Positions 61,712 to 64,000 of a stretch of 64,000 nt of DNA are shown here, one piece after another. Position 1 is the first letter of the stretch. Every line of letters starts with the position of its first letter. Source of the stretch: Rhizobium sp. CCGE 510. Its GTDB lineage: Bacteria; Pseudomonadota; Alphaproteobacteria; Rhizobiales; Rhizobiaceae. The stretch is taken from contig NZ_AEYF01000044.1 of assembly GCF_000292525.1 (NCBI RefSeq), positions 248,001-312,000 of the forward strand, in the 5' to 3' direction. Both the position numbers and the translations under genes were made by a program. The notes beneath the pieces are model-generated. The model made no database searches, was not told the DNA's origin, and saw only the letters and a list, made by a program, of their open reading frames with translations.

Positions 61712-62155
61712 ATGGAAGGCGATGCCTTTTCCGCTTTTGCGATCACGGCCCTTCGCCTCGCCGGTCACCTGACGGCAGCCGGCGACCGGCTGGCAAAACC
61801 CTCAGGACAGACCAGCGCCCGCTGGCAGGTGCTGGCCGCGGCAAGGCGCAACGACATGTCGGTGGCGCAGATCGCTCGTTCGCTCGGCCTCGCCCGCCAA
61901 GGCGTGCAGCGGCTTGCCGACATGCTGGAGAGGGAAGGGTTGATCGCCTATGCCGACAATCCGCAGCACCAGCGCGCCAAGCTGGTGCTGCTGACGGCGG
62001 AAGGGGCCGCCCGGCTGGGGGTGATCGAGGTGGCGCAGGCCGGATGGGCCGACGGGCTCGGTGCTGCGTTTACGTCAGCCGAACTCGATGCGGCGCGCGC
62101 GGTCATGGCGCGGGTGATGGAGATGCTGGAGAATGACGGGGCGGCTGGAGGCTGA
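61712..62155 (+). CDS. MarR-family transcriptional regulator
   Basis: 147 residues from ATG 61712 (ATG 61655 would lack a ribosome site and run through operator 2). The winged helix lies in RWQVLAAARRNDMSVAQIAR, SLGLARQGVQRLADMLEREG and the wing PQHQRAKLVLLTAEG. MarR proteins are dimers that repress divergent genes until a phenolic or reactive ligand or oxidation releases them. The binding sites before it probably control both itself and the GFA gene. The ligand is unknown. Confidence 0.9.
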   Translation: MEGDAFSAFAITALRLAGHLTAAGDRLAKPSGQTSARWQVLAAARRNDMSVAQIARSLGLARQGVQRLADMLEREGLIAYADNPQHQRAKLVLLTAEGAARLGVIEVAQAGWADGLGAAFTSAELDAARAVMARVMEMLENDGAAGG

Positions 62156-62233
62156 GCGGCTTACCTGTCATGCGAGGCTTGTTGTCGCCGTCGCCGAGCG
62201 AAATCGAACGATTGTTTAAAGTCGTGCCGTGAG

Positions 62234-62420
62234 CGCCCCCTCTGCCCTGCCGGGCATCTCCCCCACAGGTGGGGAGATTGGCTGGGCGCCCCGACTTCCC
62301 CAAATAATCAACGCTTCAACATGTCAGTTACGGCAAGACGCCGAAGAGGTCCGGTGGGCCGGCCACTTGTCGATCTCCCACCTGTGGGGGAGATGCCCGG
62401 CAGGGCAGAGGGGGGTGTCG
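62234..62420 (-). repeat. Palindromic repeat element, copy A
   Basis: About 187 bases bounded by inverted arms of about 42 bases (left begins CCCCCTCTGCCCTGCCGGGC; right ends GCCCGGCAGGGCAGAGGGG). Read on the minus strand, its interior matches copy B at 62996, including CACCGGACCTCTTC and GCGCCCAGCCAATCTCC, so the two copies lie in opposite orientation around the cold-shock gene. Frames inside are artefacts. Confidence 0.75.
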
Positions 62421-62465
62421 CGGACGCATGTCTTGGGAAATGGACAGCATCGGCCGCCCAGAAAC

Positions 62466-62492
62466 AAAAAAAGGCCGGGCTAACCCGACCTT
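62466..62492 (-). terminator. Rho-independent terminator of the cold-shock gene
   Basis: On the minus strand: AAGGTCGGG, loop TTAG, CCCGGCCTT, then a run of T. Nine base pairs with one G-U, 75 bases after the cold-shock stop. A textbook terminator. Confidence 0.9.
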
Positions 62493-62566
62493 CCCTGCTA
62501 TCTCAACGAACCGTGCCGGTACATCCGTGGTCACGATCCGGAGATGATATTTAGAGCCTTGAAGGC

Positions 62567-62776
62567 TTAGGCCGCCTGGAGGCGGTCAGCCGACATCTTG
62601 CCGGACTTGTTGTCGCGGACGAGCTCGTAAGACAGCTTCTGGCCATCCTTGAGATCGCGCATGCCGGCGCGTTCAACGGCCGAGATGTGGACGAAAACGT
62701 CGGCAGCGCCGTCATCCGGCTGAATGAAGCCGAAGCCCTTGGTTGCGTTGAACCACTTAACAGTACCTGTGCTCAT
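62567..62776 (-). CDS. Cold-shock-domain protein (CspA family)
   Basis: 69 residues from ATG 62776. The nucleic-acid-binding motifs of the cold-shock domain are intact: TVKWFNATKGFGFIQPDDG (RNP1) and DVFVHISAVERAG (RNP2). It would act as an RNA chaperone in the cytoplasm. The gene has its own terminator and, as usual for csp genes, a long upstream leader is likely. The upstream open frame is not coding. It is flanked by two inverted copies of a repeat. Confidence 0.95.
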   Translation of the reverse strand: MSTGTVKWFNATKGFGFIQPDDGAADVFVHISAVERAGMRDLKDGQKLSYELVRDNKSGKMSADRLQAA

Positions 62777-62995
62777 GACGATATCCTTTTCGAATCGTTC
62801 ATAGAAGATTGCAGCTCGAACAAATGCCGAGCGGCGATGAAAACCGATTTTGGAGGAAGTTCGCCAGGAACGACGCAAGCGCCGCTTCAAAGTTCATCTA
62901 GCAAGATCGATGCGTGAACGTTTAATCGGAAATTGTGTCCTTGGCAAGGCGGGCGCCGAGGGAAAGTCGAACCATCTCGGATGTCGTGCGGTGGT

Positions 62996-63168
62996 CGCCC
63001 CCCTCTGCCCTGCCCGGCATCTCCCCCACAGGTGGGGAGATTAGCAAGTTGCCGGCTCGCCGGACCTCTTCTGCGTTTTGCCGTGACGGACAAAATCGGG
63101 GGAAACCCTCGCGCCCAGCCAATCTCCCCACCTGTGGGGGAGATGCCCGGCAGGGCAGAGGGGGGCGC
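62996..63168 (+). repeat. Palindromic repeat element, copy B
   Basis: About 173 bases; arms begin CGCCCCCCTCTGCCCTGCCC and end with GCCCGGCAGGGCAGAGGGG. The interior includes GCCGGCTCGCCGGACCTCTT and GCGCCCAGCCAATCTCCCCA, matching copy A read on the other strand. Copies A and B differ in the middle, suggesting separate old insertions or a slow-evolving MITE-like family. Confidence 0.75.
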
Positions 63169-63206
63169 CGCGGCATGACGGCAAAGATGACCCTGTCTAA
63201 AACAGC

Positions 63207-64000
63207 TTACGCAGCCTCCCCGATCTTGGCATAGGGATCAAACCGCCCATAAAACGTCTCACCCTTGGCGGCCATTTCCTTCAGCAGCGGCGTCGACTTG
63301 AAATGATCCCCGTAAGCCGCAGCTAACTTTTCAGTCAACTCGACGAAGGCCTTCGTGCCCATCCCGTCGATATAGCTCAGTGCCCCGCCGGTATAGGGCG
63401 CGAAGCCGAAGCCGAGGATCGAGCCGACGTCGGCCTCGCGCGGGTCGGCGACGATGCCTTCCTCGACAGTGCGGGCGGCTTCGAGCGCGATGGTGACGAG
63501 GAAGCGTTGCTTCAGAACATTGATATCGACCTCATCCGCCTTCTTCTGCGGGTAGAGGCTCTTGAGCTCCGGCCAGAGCGACTTCTTCGCCGGTTTCGGC
63601 GGATAGTCGTAAAAACCCTTGGAATTCTTGCGGCCGAAGCGCCCCTCCTTTTCCACCATGCGGGAGATCAGCTGCATATGCCTGGGGTCGACGGCCTTCT
63701 CGCCGAGATCGGCGGCCGTCGCCTTGAGGATTTTCAGCGAAAGATCGATGGCGACTTCGTCGTTGAGTGCCAACGGACCCACAGGCATGCCGGCCATCTT
63801 GGCGGCATTCTCGATCATCGCGGGCGGCACGCCCTCGATCAGCATATCGTAGCTTTCCGACATGTAGCGCAGCACGCAGCGATTGACGAAGAAGCCGCGG
63901 GTGTCGTTGACGACGATCGGCGTCTTCTTGATCGCCCCGACATAATCGAGCGCGACGGCCAGTGCCCTGTCGCCGGTTTCCTTACCGAGGATGACCTCGG
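63207..64000 (-). CDS. Fatty-acid oxidation complex alpha subunit, C-terminal part (5' end outside window)
   Basis: The frame is open from the right edge to TGA 63207-63209: at least 263 residues. VILGKETGDRALAVALDYVG, AIKKTPIVVNDTRGFFVNRC and the C-terminal 3-hydroxyacyl-CoA dehydrogenase domain (EGVPPAMIENAAKMAGMPVG, GFYDYPPKPAKKSLWPELKS) identify the FadB/FadJ type. It ends GFGFAPYTGGALSYIDGMGT, typical of this subunit, with a FYGRFDPYAKIGEAA tail. It oxidises 3-hydroxyacyl-CoA; the enoyl-CoA hydratase half should lie beyond the window. Confidence 0.9.
   Translation of the reverse strand, partial: EVILGKETGDRALAVALDYVGAIKKTPIVVNDTRGFFVNRCVLRYMSESYDMLIEGVPPAMIENAAKMAGMPVGPLALNDEVAIDLSLKILKATAADLGEKAVDPRHMQLISRMVEKEGRFGRKNSKGFYDYPPKPAKKSLWPELKSLYPQKKADEVDINVLKQRFLVTIALEAARTVEEGIVADPREADVGSILGFGFAPYTGGALSYIDGMGTKAFVELTEKLAAAYGDHFKSTPLLKEMAAKGETFYGRFDPYAKIGEAA

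Noticed and set aside
62229..62554. Open frames across the palindromic repeats at 62.2 and 63.0 kb
   Set aside because: They are translations of repeat arms (for example SALPGISPTGGEI) and not genes.
1..64000. CRISPR arrays, prophage structural genes, rRNA genes and replication origins
   Set aside because: None seen on either strand; repeats present are dispersed intergenic elements, not regularly spaced arrays.

Overview
The window looks like a chromosomal segment of a fast-growing Rhizobium of the leguminosarum/etli type. The base composition is GC-rich and intergenic repeats are frequent. The housekeeping block murA - DUF2948 - hisD - UPF0262 - protein phosphatase - infA - maf - yacG is in an order familiar from Rhizobiaceae. 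DUF982 and DUF2188 genes, a large sugar/polyol ABC locus and several c-di-GMP proteins fit the same group. This assignment is by recognition only; no search was run.

Layout. 1-1030: end of an unknown gene, a DUF2188 gene and a frameshifted remnant of a ku gene. 1033-4362: a Wzy/O-antigen-ligase-like membrane protein, a parallel beta-helix protein and a lipase-like hydrolase. 4581-23072: an 18 kb polyol/sugar catabolic region made of two modules. The LacI module (4581-11319) encodes a LacI regulator, Zn-alcohol dehydrogenase, sorbitol-dehydrogenase-like SDR, PfkB kinase, D-lyxose isomerase-like protein, Gfo/Idh/MocA oxidoreductase and class I aldolase; two LacI-type operators lie before the aldolase. 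The ROK module (11477-23072) encodes a ketose 3-epimerase, ROK regulator, tagatose-kinase-like PfkB, GatZ-like protein, ribitol-dehydrogenase-like and galactitol-dehydrogenase-like SDRs. Divergent from these is an ABC importer (binding protein, two permeases, DUF2160 protein, ATPase) with an L-xylulose-reductase-like SDR. Together they suggest uptake of hexitols/pentitols, oxidation to ketoses, epimerisation, phosphorylation and entry into fructose-6-phosphate.

23105-26976: a small hypothetical gene, a membrane diguanylate cyclase and a LuxR-type regulator with a degenerate receiver. 27884-33720: the most unusual locus, with two divergent glycine-rich repeat proteins, a PrtD-type ABC exporter whose ATPase motifs are degenerate, an HlyD-type adaptor and a lone IS3-OrfA-like gene. 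33800-39770: tRNA-Phe and the housekeeping block. 39925-42387: tRNA-Thr followed by an AT-rich accessory patch with two HEPN-like genes and a DUF982 gene.

42673-52295: small envelope proteins, a UvrD-like helicase, 3-hydroxyisobutyryl-CoA hydrolase, a GGDEF-EAL protein, galE, an aminotransferase and mscL. 52517-60383: a transporter-histidine kinase-receiver fusion, a TetR/MFS pair and a chemotaxis receptor. 60644-64000: SnoaL-like and GFA proteins, a MarR regulator with twin palindromic operators, a cold-shock gene between two oppositely oriented copies of a ~175-190 bp repeat, and the end of a fatty-acid-oxidation gene that runs off the window.
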